Below, piece by piece: positions 52,894 to 59,614 of a stretch of 64,000 nt of DNA (positions are counted from its first letter, which is position 1; each line of letters begins with the position of its first letter). The notes under the pieces are model-generated. The model was not told the origin of the DNA. It saw only the letters and a program-made list of their open reading frames with translations, and searched no databases. Origin of the DNA: UBA5793 sp040255465. Its GTDB lineage: Bacteria; Planctomycetota; Phycisphaerae; Phycisphaerales; UBA5793. The position numbers and the translations under genes were made by a program. The DNA is taken from positions 248,001 through 312,000 of the forward strand of contig JBDZVA010000001.1 of NCBI GenBank assembly GCA_040255465.1. Direction: 5' to 3'.

Positions 52894-53318
52894 CAGGGCT
52901 TGCCTCTCCCTTCGACTCCGGCGGCGAGTCGGCGGCGGGTGCGGTCGTGAAGTGACTCCAGCGCCTTCCGAGCGTGAAAAAGCGCGATGCGATTCTCATC
53001 GCACGGCATCGGTCCGCGCTGGAATCCCTCCAGCCGATCGATCACGATCGCGAGCAGCGACTCGTTGGTGATGCCATTGACGCCGGTTTCGCAGACCGGT
53101 CCTTCTTGGAAGTCGATCGAGAGAAGGGTGAAATGCTCGCCGACCCCGACGATTCCATAATGATGACACGCGCCACCCGGACCGGGCTCGTCATACACCT
53201 CAATCCAGAGTCGATCGACACGGCTGTCGCCGACGTGATGCAGCGTCACTTCCCTCGGATCACCCGGTGCCGCTTCGTGGACCTTCGTGTCTTCGTGGTG
53301 AGTGGTTTGCTCGTTCAT
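52893..53318 (-). CDS. Tad1/Acb2-like anti-defence protein (cyclic-nucleotide sponge candidate)
   Basis: 141 residues from ATG 53318, which overlaps the upstream stop (ATGA). Residues 30-75 look beta-rich (VDRLWIEVYDEPGPGGACHHYGIVGV) and the C-terminal 65 residues carry the hairpin signature FQEGPVCETGVNG, LLAIVIDRLEGFQRGP, CDENRIALFHARKALESL, RTRRRLAAGVEG. This domain order and length fit Tad1-type proteins, which sequester cyclic ADP-ribose isomers or cyclic dinucleotides made by Thoeris or CBASS defences. The first 20 residues are encoded by an ACCAC-type repeat. Assignment is from motif memory, without an alignment. Confidence 0.65.
   Translation of the reverse strand: MNEQTTHHEDTKVHEAAPGDPREVTLHHVGDSRVDRLWIEVYDEPGPGGACHHYGIVGVGEHFTLLSIDFQEGPVCETGVNGITNESLLAIVIDRLEGFQRGPMPCDENRIALFHARKALESLHDRTRRRLAAGVEGRGKP
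53271..53305 (-). repeat. ACCAC-type short repeat, copy 2
   Basis: On the minus strand ACTCACCACGAAGACACGAAGG..., coding for the N-terminus of the Tad1-like protein. Confidence 0.55.
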
Positions 53319-53704
53319 TGGATCACGATCCCTCTGCATTGCGGGTACTTGGTCAGGAAACGATCGATCGCGGCCTGCCCGCGAATGCGGCGCTTGCCGA
53401 GCACGGGCGTGCGCTGCAGCTTGCCCGTCGCCGGATCGACGACGAGGTTGAACCGCAGGATCTGTTGACAATGGCCGCAGTAGGACGCCATCCGGGCGAG
53501 GCGGTACCAGCCGCTCTGCACGCGATCGATCTCGATCACGCTCTGCGGACCGAGCAGCGTCTCGCAGTCGCACTCGAGACGGACGATCTCGCGCGGCACA
53601 CTGCCCGCGTTGCCGGTCGCGAGGATCGCCGCGCGCTGATCGGCGGCGGTCTGCTCGCGTGCGGGCACTCTCTTAAGGTGTGGTGTTCGTCGATGGAAGG
53701 TCAT
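53315..53704 (-). CDS. Small zinc-finger-like prophage protein
   Basis: 129 residues from ATG 53704 (overlaps the previous stop, ATGA). Two cysteine pairs, LECDCETL near 55 and YCGHCQQI near 82, suggest a zinc ribbon; flanks are basic. Possibly nucleic-acid-binding; unknown. Confidence 0.58.
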   Translation of the reverse strand: MTFHRRTPHLKRVPAREQTAADQRAAILATGNAGSVPREIVRLECDCETLLGPQSVIEIDRVQSGWYRLARMASYCGHCQQILRFNLVVDPATGKLQRTPVLGKRRIRGQAAIDRFLTKYPQCRGIVIQ

Positions 53705-53937
53705 CGTCTGCATCCCCTCTTTGATTTGCGTTGGCGCGGCGGTGCTATGGTGCGCCGATAGATCGGCGACGCCAGATCGATTCGATAGACGAAAACCCCA
53801 GCCTCTCGCCGGGCGTTCTTCGCCTCATCGCACATGCACCGGGCGAGCATGATCGCGTCGTCCTCGCGGTCGCGGACTTCCAGCGTCGTGACCGGCTCGC
53901 TGTCGGGAAAGTGCTCGATGGCCATCACGAGGTACAT
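53701..53937 (-). CDS. Small prophage protein
   Basis: 78 residues. MYLVMAIEHFPDSEPVTTLEVRDREDDAIMLARCMCDEAKN reads as a beta-hairpin plus helix; basic C-terminal tail RQRKSKRGCRR. Overlaps neighbours by one and four bases. Unknown. Confidence 0.58.
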   Translation of the reverse strand: MYLVMAIEHFPDSEPVTTLEVRDREDDAIMLARCMCDEAKNARREAGVFVYRIDLASPIYRRTIAPPRQRKSKRGCRR

Positions 53938-54152
53938 CAGGCCGCCCTCCCCTTCTCATTCTGTTCGCGCTGCCGCCGTGCCTCGGCCCGGCGCTGGTTG
54001 TCGCGCACCGCCAGGTCGAGCAGCCGCTTCCAGCCGCCGCCCTTGACGCTGGCCCCGGCGCGGAGCGTGCGCAGCGCATCGGCCACGCCAAGGTCCAGGC
54101 CGTCGGCGGCGCACTGCTCGCGGAACCATTTCTTGTAGGCGTTCTCTCTCAT
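53937..54152 (-). CDS. Small basic prophage protein
   Basis: 71 residues, helical and basic (WKRLLDLAVRDNQRRAEARRQREQNEKG). Coupled to neighbours by 1- and 4-base overlaps. Unknown. Confidence 0.55.
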   Translation of the reverse strand: MRENAYKKWFREQCAADGLDLGVADALRTLRAGASVKGGGWKRLLDLAVRDNQRRAEARRQREQNEKGRAA

Positions 54153-54394
54153 CGCGCCACCGCCTTACGCTCGCGTGCCCGACGCATCTGCCGCGTCTCA
54201 GTTGGCTGGACGCCGTCGCCCCGCCATGCGCCACGGAAGTGGGCGATAGAGCGTTCGATTCGCCGAACGCGGTCCTGAGCGGCTTGCACTCCACGGACGT
54301 AGGCACCGACGTTGATGTGAATCGGTGGGCACAGCGCAGCGGCGTACGCCGCCATGAATTGACCGTGCTTGATTCGATCGGGCGTTGGTGTCAT
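54149..54394 (-). CDS. Small prophage protein
   Basis: 81 residues from ATG 54394 (ATGA overlap). A hydrophobic N-terminal stretch (FMAAYAAALCPPIHINVGAYV) then an Arg-rich tail. Unknown. Confidence 0.52.
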   Translation of the reverse strand: MTPTPDRIKHGQFMAAYAAALCPPIHINVGAYVRGVQAAQDRVRRIERSIAHFRGAWRGDGVQPTETRQMRRARERKAVAR

Positions 54395-54972
54395 CGCGCC
54401 ACCGCCTTCCGGTTCATGCCCACGGCGTGGCGCCTGTTCCACTCCTCGTACATCGCATCGACGTGCCTGGCCGCCGCGAGCAGCGTCGCGATGTACTCGG
54501 GCATCGTGTGCCGCAGATCCGCGATGAGTTCGCCGTCGTCGCCGTCGACGCGGCCGTCTTCGAGAATGCCCAGCAGGCGATCGACGAAGAGGCTGTGTCC
54601 GTTGTGCAGTTCGTGGAGCTTGATCCAGGCGTGGGCGATGCCCGCCTTGTCGCCGGCGCCGATGACCTCGGGCAGGGCGTAGATGGCGAACTTGCGCGGG
54701 TCGACGAGCAGCCGCATGATCCGCTCATCGCGCAGTTCATCAAAGAGCCGCGCCCAGCGCTCGATGCTGATGTGGATGCGGTGATTGAGCATGAAGTAGA
54801 TCGCCTGGGGGGAGACGCCCCACAGGTCGGCGAGCTGCTGGCGGGTGATGCCCTGTTCGTCATCGACGATGGTGCGCAGCAGCTGCACGGCCCGGCTGTC
54901 GTGGGCCGTCGTCTCGGCGAGTGCGGTCATGAGTTCGGTCTCGCTGGCGGCGTTGGTTGGCTGCTCGTCCAT
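54391..54972 (-). CDS. Prophage regulator with helix-turn-helix (CII/CP76-like)
   Basis: 193 residues from ATG 54972. An HTH at about 40-65 (GITRQQLADLWGVSPQAIYFMLNHRIHIS) is followed by a helical domain (DRIMRLLVDPRKFAIYALPEV..., MPEYIATLLAAARHVDAMYEEW). The overall plan resembles phage regulatory proteins such as CP76/CII. First gene after the hairpin-rich gap, so probably the head of the main early transcript. Confidence 0.62.
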   Translation of the reverse strand: MDEQPTNAASETELMTALAETTAHDSRAVQLLRTIVDDEQGITRQQLADLWGVSPQAIYFMLNHRIHISIERWARLFDELRDERIMRLLVDPRKFAIYALPEVIGAGDKAGIAHAWIKLHELHNGHSLFVDRLLGILEDGRVDGDDGELIADLRHTMPEYIATLLAAARHVDAMYEEWNRRHAVGMNRKAVAR

Positions 54973-55154
54973 GCACTCGCTCCGGGGCGGCGTCCTGCCG
55001 CGCCCACTGGAAGGCTCAATCAATCGCGCTGCGCATTTCGCAGCGATGAACAGCGCACGCACCGCTTTCGCGGTGGTACGCTGGTACTACCTGAAGAGCC
55101 GTGATCGACGACGATGTCGATCACGGCCGGAGGGGAGAAAGATCGGTGTGAACG

Positions 55155-55176
55155 CCCGGGCATGGCGATGCCTGGG
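55155..55176 (+). repeat. 22-base hairpin repeat, copy A
   Basis: CCCGGGCAT-GGCG-ATGCCTGGG, preceded by AACG. Nine-pair stem with one G-U, four-base loop. Confidence 0.7.
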
Positions 55177-55330
55177 AAAACAACCGCGCCGGGCTGTCGC
55201 ACGACGCGGTCAATCTTGATCAACTGTTGGACAGTGGTGTTTACCTCGATCGGCTGACCTCCGGTTCCTGTTGAGGCATCAGCGCGGACCAGAACGTACG
55301 GCCCTTCAACGCTGGTGCGATTGACCAACG

Positions 55331-55352
55331 CCCGGGGATAGCGATCCCTGGG
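55331..55352 (+). repeat. 22-base hairpin repeat, copy B
   Basis: CCCGGGGAT-AGCG-ATCCCTGGG, preceded by AACG. The C-G pair of copy A is replaced by G-C (GGCAT/ATGCC to GGGAT/ATCCC), a compensatory change. Confidence 0.7.
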
Positions 55353-55504
55353 ATTCAAAGACACGCCGCGCGGACAGTCATGGTCCGCGCAGCGCGATGG
55401 CAAAGACATCGGCGCGGGACCACGAGTCGCCGCGCGTGATGGGGACTCAGCGCCGTCCGGTGTTCGGCGCTGGGTACGGACAGACTGGAGAGCAGGGAGG
55501 CTCA

Positions 55505-55900
55505 TCATGCGGAGCGCCTCCGATGCTGATTGTGAATCGCGATCAATTCATCCGTGTAGGGCTGGAGCGCTCTGGCGACTCGAAACACCGTCGAGTCATG
55601 ATGCCGACGCCCGAGCGTTCCTTTCTCAAGATCGAACACGGTGGTGTTCGAAATGCCGACCTTCATCGCCAGCGCCCGCTGCGACAGCCCGCACAACGAT
55701 CGCGCCTCGCGCAGCGCCGTGGGGAAGTCCAGACGCTCGGTCAAGCGATTGGTCCAACTCTCGTTGAAATCAGCCGCCGGGCCGTTGGCCAGCATGATCA
55801 GGATGGCGGTGGCGGATGCCGGATCACTGATGCCGAATTTGGCCGCGAATGCTTCAACGGCCTTGATCGCGCGAGGGTCGGTCAGGCGGATTTCCTGCAT
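55505..55900 (-). CDS. XRE-type helix-turn-helix protein
   Basis: 131 residues; ATG after GGGAGGCAGGCC, overlapping the preceding gene by 19 bases. The C-terminal half has FPTALREARSLCGLSQRALAMKVGISNTTVFDLEKG, a standard XRE HTH. Likely an early repressor or accessory regulator. Confidence 0.72.
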   Translation of the reverse strand: MQEIRLTDPRAIKAVEAFAAKFGISDPASATAILIMLANGPAADFNESWTNRLTERLDFPTALREARSLCGLSQRALAMKVGISNTTVFDLEKGTLGRRHHDSTVFRVARALQPYTDELIAIHNQHRRRSA

Positions 55901-56178
55901 GGCCTGCCTCCCTTCGAGCGCGAGTTGGTGACAGCCCCCGCACGCCCTTGGCTTGGGTTGGTGGGGGGGGCATAGAAAGGTCGGATGATGGATGCGGGAT
56001 CGATTTTGAGCGCGCGAATGAACGCGGCCATCGACGCTCGGCGAACACGCTCGCCGCTGAGAATTCGACCAATGGTCTGGACGTGGAGCCCACTGGCGTC
56101 CGCAAGCGCGGTGTCCGAAAGACCGCTTGCGAGGGCGGCAACACGAAGCGCGTCGGTGTCGTAATCGACTCGTCGCAT
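55882..56178 (-). CDS. Cro-like DNA-binding protein
   Basis: 98 residues from ATG 56178 (GTG 56187 also possible). HTH: VAALASGLSDTALADASGLHVQTIGRILSGERVRRA. First gene of the leftward early operon, divergent from the repressor. No ribosome site precedes the ATG; the promoter places the transcript start at about the ATG itself, so the message may be leaderless. Confidence 0.7.
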   Translation of the reverse strand: MRRVDYDTDALRVAALASGLSDTALADASGLHVQTIGRILSGERVRRASMAAFIRALKIDPASIIRPFYAPPTNPSQGRAGAVTNSRSKGGRPCRKSA

Positions 56179-56183
56179 GCCGG

Positions 56184-56212
56184 ACACTAGTTGTGCAACG
56201 CTACGCCGTCAA
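56184..56212 (-). promoter_or_regulatory. Early (leftward) prophage promoter
   Basis: On the minus strand TTGACG (56212-56207), 17-base spacer, TAGTGT (56189-56184). The spacer contains TTGTGCAAC, a likely repressor site. Confidence 0.55.
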
Positions 56213-56249
56213 GTGGTTCTTTATGCAAAAATGTGATCTTGCTGCACAA
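56191..56249. promoter_or_regulatory. Candidate repressor operators
   Basis: TTGTGCA at 56191-56197 and its inverse TGCACAA at 56243-56249, between the divergent repressor and cro-like genes; the first lies inside the early promoter spacer. Confidence 0.45.
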
Positions 56250-56288
56250 ACCACAAAAAGACAAGGAGTTGCATGCTACAAAAAGGGC

Positions 56289-57119
56289 ATGATTGAGGAC
56301 TTTGCGGCGTGGGTGCGGCAGACTCGACTCTCAAAGGGTTTGAGCCAGGGTGACCTCGCCGAGGAATCCAATCTCTCGCGCGAGCTTATCAACCGACTCG
56401 AACGGCAGCGGGTCGAGTATGTGTCTGAACTGACGATCATTCGATTAGTGCGTGCCCTGGGGCGCAAGCCACCAGCCTCTGTGCTCGCTGGGCTTCCGCT
56501 TGCGGCCGCCGAACGTGACGTGCCCGCCACCGCGTCGGTCGACTGGGATCAGGTGTTTGAGCACTCCCCAGGCGCAAATCCACCGTCTTCGCATGCGGCT
56601 GAACCCCCGGACACTGGCGCGGCGGTTGCTGATCTCCGGTCGATTCGCGCACCATACGGCCGGGCATTTCCGCAGCTCACAGCGACGTACGCCGTGAGCA
56701 GCGCGCTGGGTCTTCCCGCGAGCGAATCCCGGATGTTCGTGCTCGGCGAGAGCGCTGGCTTTACTCCCGCTCATCCGAACTTCAAGCCCGGAGATTATGT
56801 CGTTGCGTCCCCGTCCGTGCGAAGGACGCCCGGTATGCTGGCCTGTGTGGAGGTCGCCCGCGACGATGACGAGCCCTACTGGGTGGCGGGCTATGTGTGG
56901 TCGCGGGACGGAGAAGCATTGGAGATCCACCCGGTGCTTGGAGGGTTCCCCTTCCGTGTTCCGTTCATGGATCGGCGACAGATTCTCCGAGTCGTGGCGC
57001 ACTTGTCGACGCGTCTGATTCCCATCATTGAGGGCGAGCCTGAGCTACGAATCATTATGCCTAGCGTTCAGACAAAAACGAAAAAAACCCGAAGAAAGAG
57101 GCGAGAAAAGGGGGAATGA
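56289..57119 (+). CDS. C1-like phage repressor (XRE HTH + S24-type C-terminal domain)
   Basis: 276 residues from ATG 56289 (AAAAAGGG upstream; ATG 56224 is an in-frame alternative). HTH: WVRQTRLSKGLSQGDLAEESNLSRELINRLERQR (about 6-40). A linker rich in Pro/Ala leads to a LexA/S24-like fold (FVLGESAGFTPAHPNFKPGDYVVAS, about 155-240); the Ser-Lys protease pair is not obvious, so it may sense by dimerisation only. Keeps the early operon off. Stop overlaps the next ATG. Confidence 0.8.
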   Translation: MIEDFAAWVRQTRLSKGLSQGDLAEESNLSRELINRLERQRVEYVSELTIIRLVRALGRKPPASVLAGLPLAAAERDVPATASVDWDQVFEHSPGANPPSSHAAEPPDTGAAVADLRSIRAPYGRAFPQLTATYAVSSALGLPASESRMFVLGESAGFTPAHPNFKPGDYVVASPSVRRTPGMLACVEVARDDDEPYWVAGYVWSRDGEALEIHPVLGGFPFRVPFMDRRQILRVVAHLSTRLIPIIEGEPELRIIMPSVQTKTKKTRRKRREKGE

Positions 57120-57535
57120 TGCGCAAGTTCAGAATCACCGGGATCGACGGGGACTCCGGCTTCGAGACCTCGGTCGTCATCGAAGCGAAGGACGCCAATC
57201 TCGCGGAGATGGAGGCGCTGCGGCGCGGCATCGCCGTGCGCTCATGCGAGGTCGTCATTGCGCCCAATGATGCGGCAACGCGGCTCAACGAGGCGATGGA
57301 CCGCTATCGTGCGTCGATGGAGCCGCCGCCATTGCCCCCGCTGGAAAAACGCGCGGCGTCGGCGCCGTTCGACCCAGGGCTGGTGCCAATCTGGGAGCTT
57401 CCGCACGTGCAGTTCTGGGCTGAATTGCGCGGCACGATTGCGCGCGGCATCTTCCTCGGGTTGCTGTACTGGACGCTATTTCTGATCGTTGCCCCATTCG
57501 CCCTCTTCTACGCGCTCTACAGCCTCGAAAGATGA
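57116..57535 (+). CDS. Membrane protein coupled to the repressor
   Basis: 139 residues; ATG overlaps the repressor stop (ATGA). A beta-rich N-terminal region (FRITGIDGDSGFETSVVIEAKDANLAE), a Pro-rich linker, and a C-terminal helix pair (ARGIFLGLLYWTLFLIVAPFALFYALYSL). Expressed in the lysogen with the repressor, so superinfection exclusion or host-benefit roles are plausible but unproven. Confidence 0.6.
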   Translation: MMRKFRITGIDGDSGFETSVVIEAKDANLAEMEALRRGIAVRSCEVVIAPNDAATRLNEAMDRYRASMEPPPLPPLEKRAASAPFDPGLVPIWELPHVQFWAELRGTIARGIFLGLLYWTLFLIVAPFALFYALYSLER

Positions 57536-57808
57536 CTTCCTTGACACCGCGATGGATAGCGCCTACTGGATTGGGCATACGTCGGGCACACTGAAACGTC
57601 CCGGCCTCTGGCCCCTCGGGGCCACTGACAACTCATCGCCGTGATGCATAGAACGCGGCCACCAGATCGGGAGCAACACGCCTTAGGTAAGCGTGCCTGA
57701 TCGCAGGAACACCAAGGACGGTGTCCCGTGGCCACACGCGCATTGATGCGATTCCCCGGCGTTGAATTCCCCTGCAAAACAAGCGAAAATCGCCCGCACG
57801 CCCTTGGC

Positions 57809-59140
57809 ATGGCCTCGCCGAGTCGACGCCGCCCGATCATCGCCACGCCGTGGATGCGCCTCGCGTGCGATGTGTCGGCCATCGCGTCGATCTGGCTCCT
57901 GGGCGTGGTCGCCATGCTCGTCGGCCTGGGCTTCCTCGCCACCGTCGGCGGCTGCGCCACGGCGAAAACCGCCGCCGCCACCTACGCCAAAACCACCATC
58001 GCCAACCACGCGATGATCCTGCCCGACTACGCCGCGTATGTCGCCGCCGATGAAGCGCTCGACCCCGCCCAGCGCGCCGATCGGATCAATCTCATCGCCG
58101 GTCAGCAGCGCCTCGACAGCCTCAACACGCCCAGCCCCGACTACTGCCGCGCGACGATCACGCGGCATTCGATCATCCTGCCCGAAGCGAGCGCGTATTA
58201 CACCGCCGATCCGACGCTCAGCGGCGGCGCACTCCGCGCCCGCACGCTGCTCATCGAAGAGCAGCAGCGCCTCGATGCGCAGTGGATGCTCGACTTCGGC
58301 GGCCAACCGCAAACCAACCGCACCAACGGAGTGAACCACGATGAATCAGCCGACCGAACCGACCCCAGCCAATTCACCATCGCCGCGCCAGCAGGTGCAG
58401 GATTACGTCGACTCGCTCATTTCCGAAGCGAGCGCCGAACTCAAGGCCGCGCCGGCGGATCTGGCGCGGGTGCTCACCGAGCTCAGCGCCATCACGACGG
58501 ACTACGCCTTGCAGAGCAAACCCCTCGACGACCAGACCGCCAAGTGGCTGCGCCGCTCGATCGATACCGCGATCGCGACGGCCTCCGTGCGCAACGCGGG
58601 ACGCGTCGATCGCTCGCAGCGGGCGGCGCTCAACCTCGCGTCGGCGCTGCTCATCGGATCGATCACCAAGGGCGTCGACCTGGCGGCGCTTTCGCACTGA
58701 GCGCCATCGGCATCGCGTTTCATGATCCGAGCACTCACCACGGAGTCACGGAGGACACGGCATGCGCAATCACCACCGCCGCAATCACTGGAGGCGAGAT
58801 CGAACTTTGGAATACGTCGGTGAGATGGATCGCAAACACTGGTTCATCTCGCACGCCTGCCCTGAACACACCAGAGGCTCGTTTCGATTCTCGATTGGAA
58901 TTGGCGAGGCTCTCACCACCGAGCAGCAAGTCGCGATCCGCCGCCGAGCAGCATAACTCGTCATTGCGACGTGCCCATGCGGCCACTGACGAGGCGGCGG
59001 TTTCGGCCGTCGCCTCCGAGGCCCTTCACACGCTAAACCCCCCACGAGAGGGCCGCGCCACGGTTCGCCGTGGCGCGGCCGATGCGCCGGCAGCCCCGGG
59101 CGGAGTGACCTCCGCCCGGGGCGATTTAGCGAGGGCCTAG
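57809..59140 (+). CDS. Probable lipoprotein with two tandem repeats; C-terminal frame suspect
   Basis: Credible coding runs from ATG 57809 to about 58335 (~175 residues): a membrane segment IWLLGVVAMLVGLGFLATVGG ending in a lipobox-like VGGC near 50, then two ~46-residue repeats (TTIANHAMILPDYAAYVAADEAL...INLIAGQQRLD and TITRHSIILPEASAYYTADPTL...TLLIEEQQRLD). After 58335 the frame stays open to 59140 but overlaps the clearly coding 58341 gene in another frame and becomes Arg/Gly-rich. A one-base change would give an ATGA overlap with 58341, as elsewhere in this phage. Confidence 0.5.
   Translation: MASPSRRRPIIATPWMRLACDVSAIASIWLLGVVAMLVGLGFLATVGGCATAKTAAATYAKTTIANHAMILPDYAAYVAADEALDPAQRADRINLIAGQQRLDSLNTPSPDYCRATITRHSIILPEASAYYTADPTLSGGALRARTLLIEEQQRLDAQWMLDFGGQPQTNRTNGVNHDESADRTDPSQFTIAAPAGAGLRRLAHFRSERRTQGRAGGSGAGAHRAQRHHDGLRLAEQTPRRPDRQVAAPLDRYRDRDGLRAQRGTRRSLAAGGAQPRVGAAHRIDHQGRRPGGAFALSAIGIAFHDPSTHHGVTEDTACAITTAAITGGEIELWNTSVRWIANTGSSRTPALNTPEARFDSRLELARLSPPSSKSRSAAEQHNSSLRRAHAATDEAAVSAVASEALHTLNPPREGRATVRRGAADAPAAPGGVTSARGDLARA
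58341..58700 (+). CDS. Prophage protein of unknown function
   Basis: 119 residues, ATG after GGAGTGAACCACG. Largely helical (VQDYVDSLISEASAELKAAPADLARVLTELSAITTDYAL) with GC-rich third positions. Position between a lipoprotein-like and a holin-like gene hints at lysis or host-interaction, but nothing is recognised. Confidence 0.65.
   Translation: MNQPTEPTPANSPSPRQQVQDYVDSLISEASAELKAAPADLARVLTELSAITTDYALQSKPLDDQTAKWLRRSIDTAIATASVRNAGRVDRSQRAALNLASALLIGSITKGVDLAALSH
58733..58760 (+). repeat. ACCAC-type short repeat, copy 3
   Basis: ACTCACCACGGAGTCACGGAGGACACGG. Its GGAGG doubles as the ribosome site for the 58762 gene. Confidence 0.55.
58762..58956 (+). CDS. Possible 64-residue prophage protein
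   Basis: ATG seven bases after GGAGG of the repeat. Product MRNHHRRNHWRRDRTLEYVG... with a basic, His-rich start; no family. Supported mainly by the ribosome site; composition is ambiguous. Confidence 0.4.
   Translation: MRNHHRRNHWRRDRTLEYVGEMDRKHWFISHACPEHTRGSFRFSIGIGEALTTEQQVAIRRRAA
59051..59122 (+). terminator. Two tandem strong hairpins in the late region
   Basis: First: 13-bp perfect stem GGCCGCGCCACGG closed by a TTCG tetraloop (59051-59080). Second: 13-bp stem GCCCCGGGCGGAG with TGAC loop (59093-59122). No U-tract follows, so either factor-dependent termination or an RNA structural element. Confidence 0.6.
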
Positions 59141-59207
59141 TGCCCGTTCGACGCCCCGTCAACGCCTCTTCGAATTCCCACTGAACCCCCACTGAAAGCC
59201 CGTCATC

Positions 59208-59528
59208 ATGGACCCCAACATGCCCGTCAAGTTCGACATCGAGCCGGGCGATCAGACGAGCGAACACGCCCGCGCCCAGATGCTCCAGTGGGGCGGCGGC
59301 GGGCTCTTCGCCACCGTGCTCACCCTGGCGGCGACGACGCAGATCGCCCCCTCGATTCTCATCACCGCGCTGATCTGCGCCGCCGTGCTCGGACTGGCGC
59401 CCACGCTCCACTACATCGCCAGCCGACGGGCGATCAAATGCGAGATGCTTCGCGCGGAGGCGGACGTGCTCAAGACCCAAGTCGCGAAACAGGCGGAGGC
59501 GACCAAGGAGGAAAGCGGCTCCGCCTGA
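59208..59528 (+). CDS. Holin-like small membrane protein
   Basis: 106 residues with two adjacent membrane helices (GGGLFATVLTLAATTQIAPSILITALICAAVLGLAPTLHYIA) and a charged coiled C-terminus (AEADVLKTQVAKQAEATKEES). Size, topology and position just before the packaging genes fit a class II holin; no sequence family recognised. ATG 59220 is an alternative start. Confidence 0.5.
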   Translation: MDPNMPVKFDIEPGDQTSEHARAQMLQWGGGGLFATVLTLAATTQIAPSILITALICAAVLGLAPTLHYIASRRAIKCEMLRAEADVLKTQVAKQAEATKEESGSA

Positions 59529-59577
59529 CCCACGGGTGGCTGGATGGATGGCCACGGATGGCCACTCCAGCCAATAG

Positions 59578-59599
59578 CCCAGGCGTCGCCATGCCTGGG
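59578..59599 (-). repeat. 22-base hairpin repeat, copy C (inverted)
   Basis: On the minus strand CCCAGGCAT-GGCG-ACGCCTGGG, again preceded by AACG; between the holin-like and DUF2730-like genes. Confidence 0.68.
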
Positions 59600-59614
59600 C
59601 GTTGAAAGAGAACG

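Larger units (their letters stand above)
54973..55504. other. Hairpin-rich non-coding leader in the early operon
   Basis: 532 bases without a convincing gene. Four strong hairpins: 55099-55126 (11-bp stem CCGTGATCGAC), 55155-55176 and 55331-55352 (two copies of the 22-base repeat), and 55368-55390 (8-bp stem GCGCGGAC). A 162-codon minus frame starts at 55508 in an overlap with the HTH gene, but its composition looks non-coding and the hairpins run through it. Confidence 0.6.

Noticed and set aside
55020..55508. 162-codon frame starting in an overlap with the HTH gene at 55505
   Set aside because: Four hairpins run through it and the composition is not protein-like; kept as a non-coding leader, though the start overlap is noted.
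57536..57600. TTGACA at 57539 as a late promoter
   Set aside because: No acceptable -10 at 16-18 bases; an isolated hexamer.
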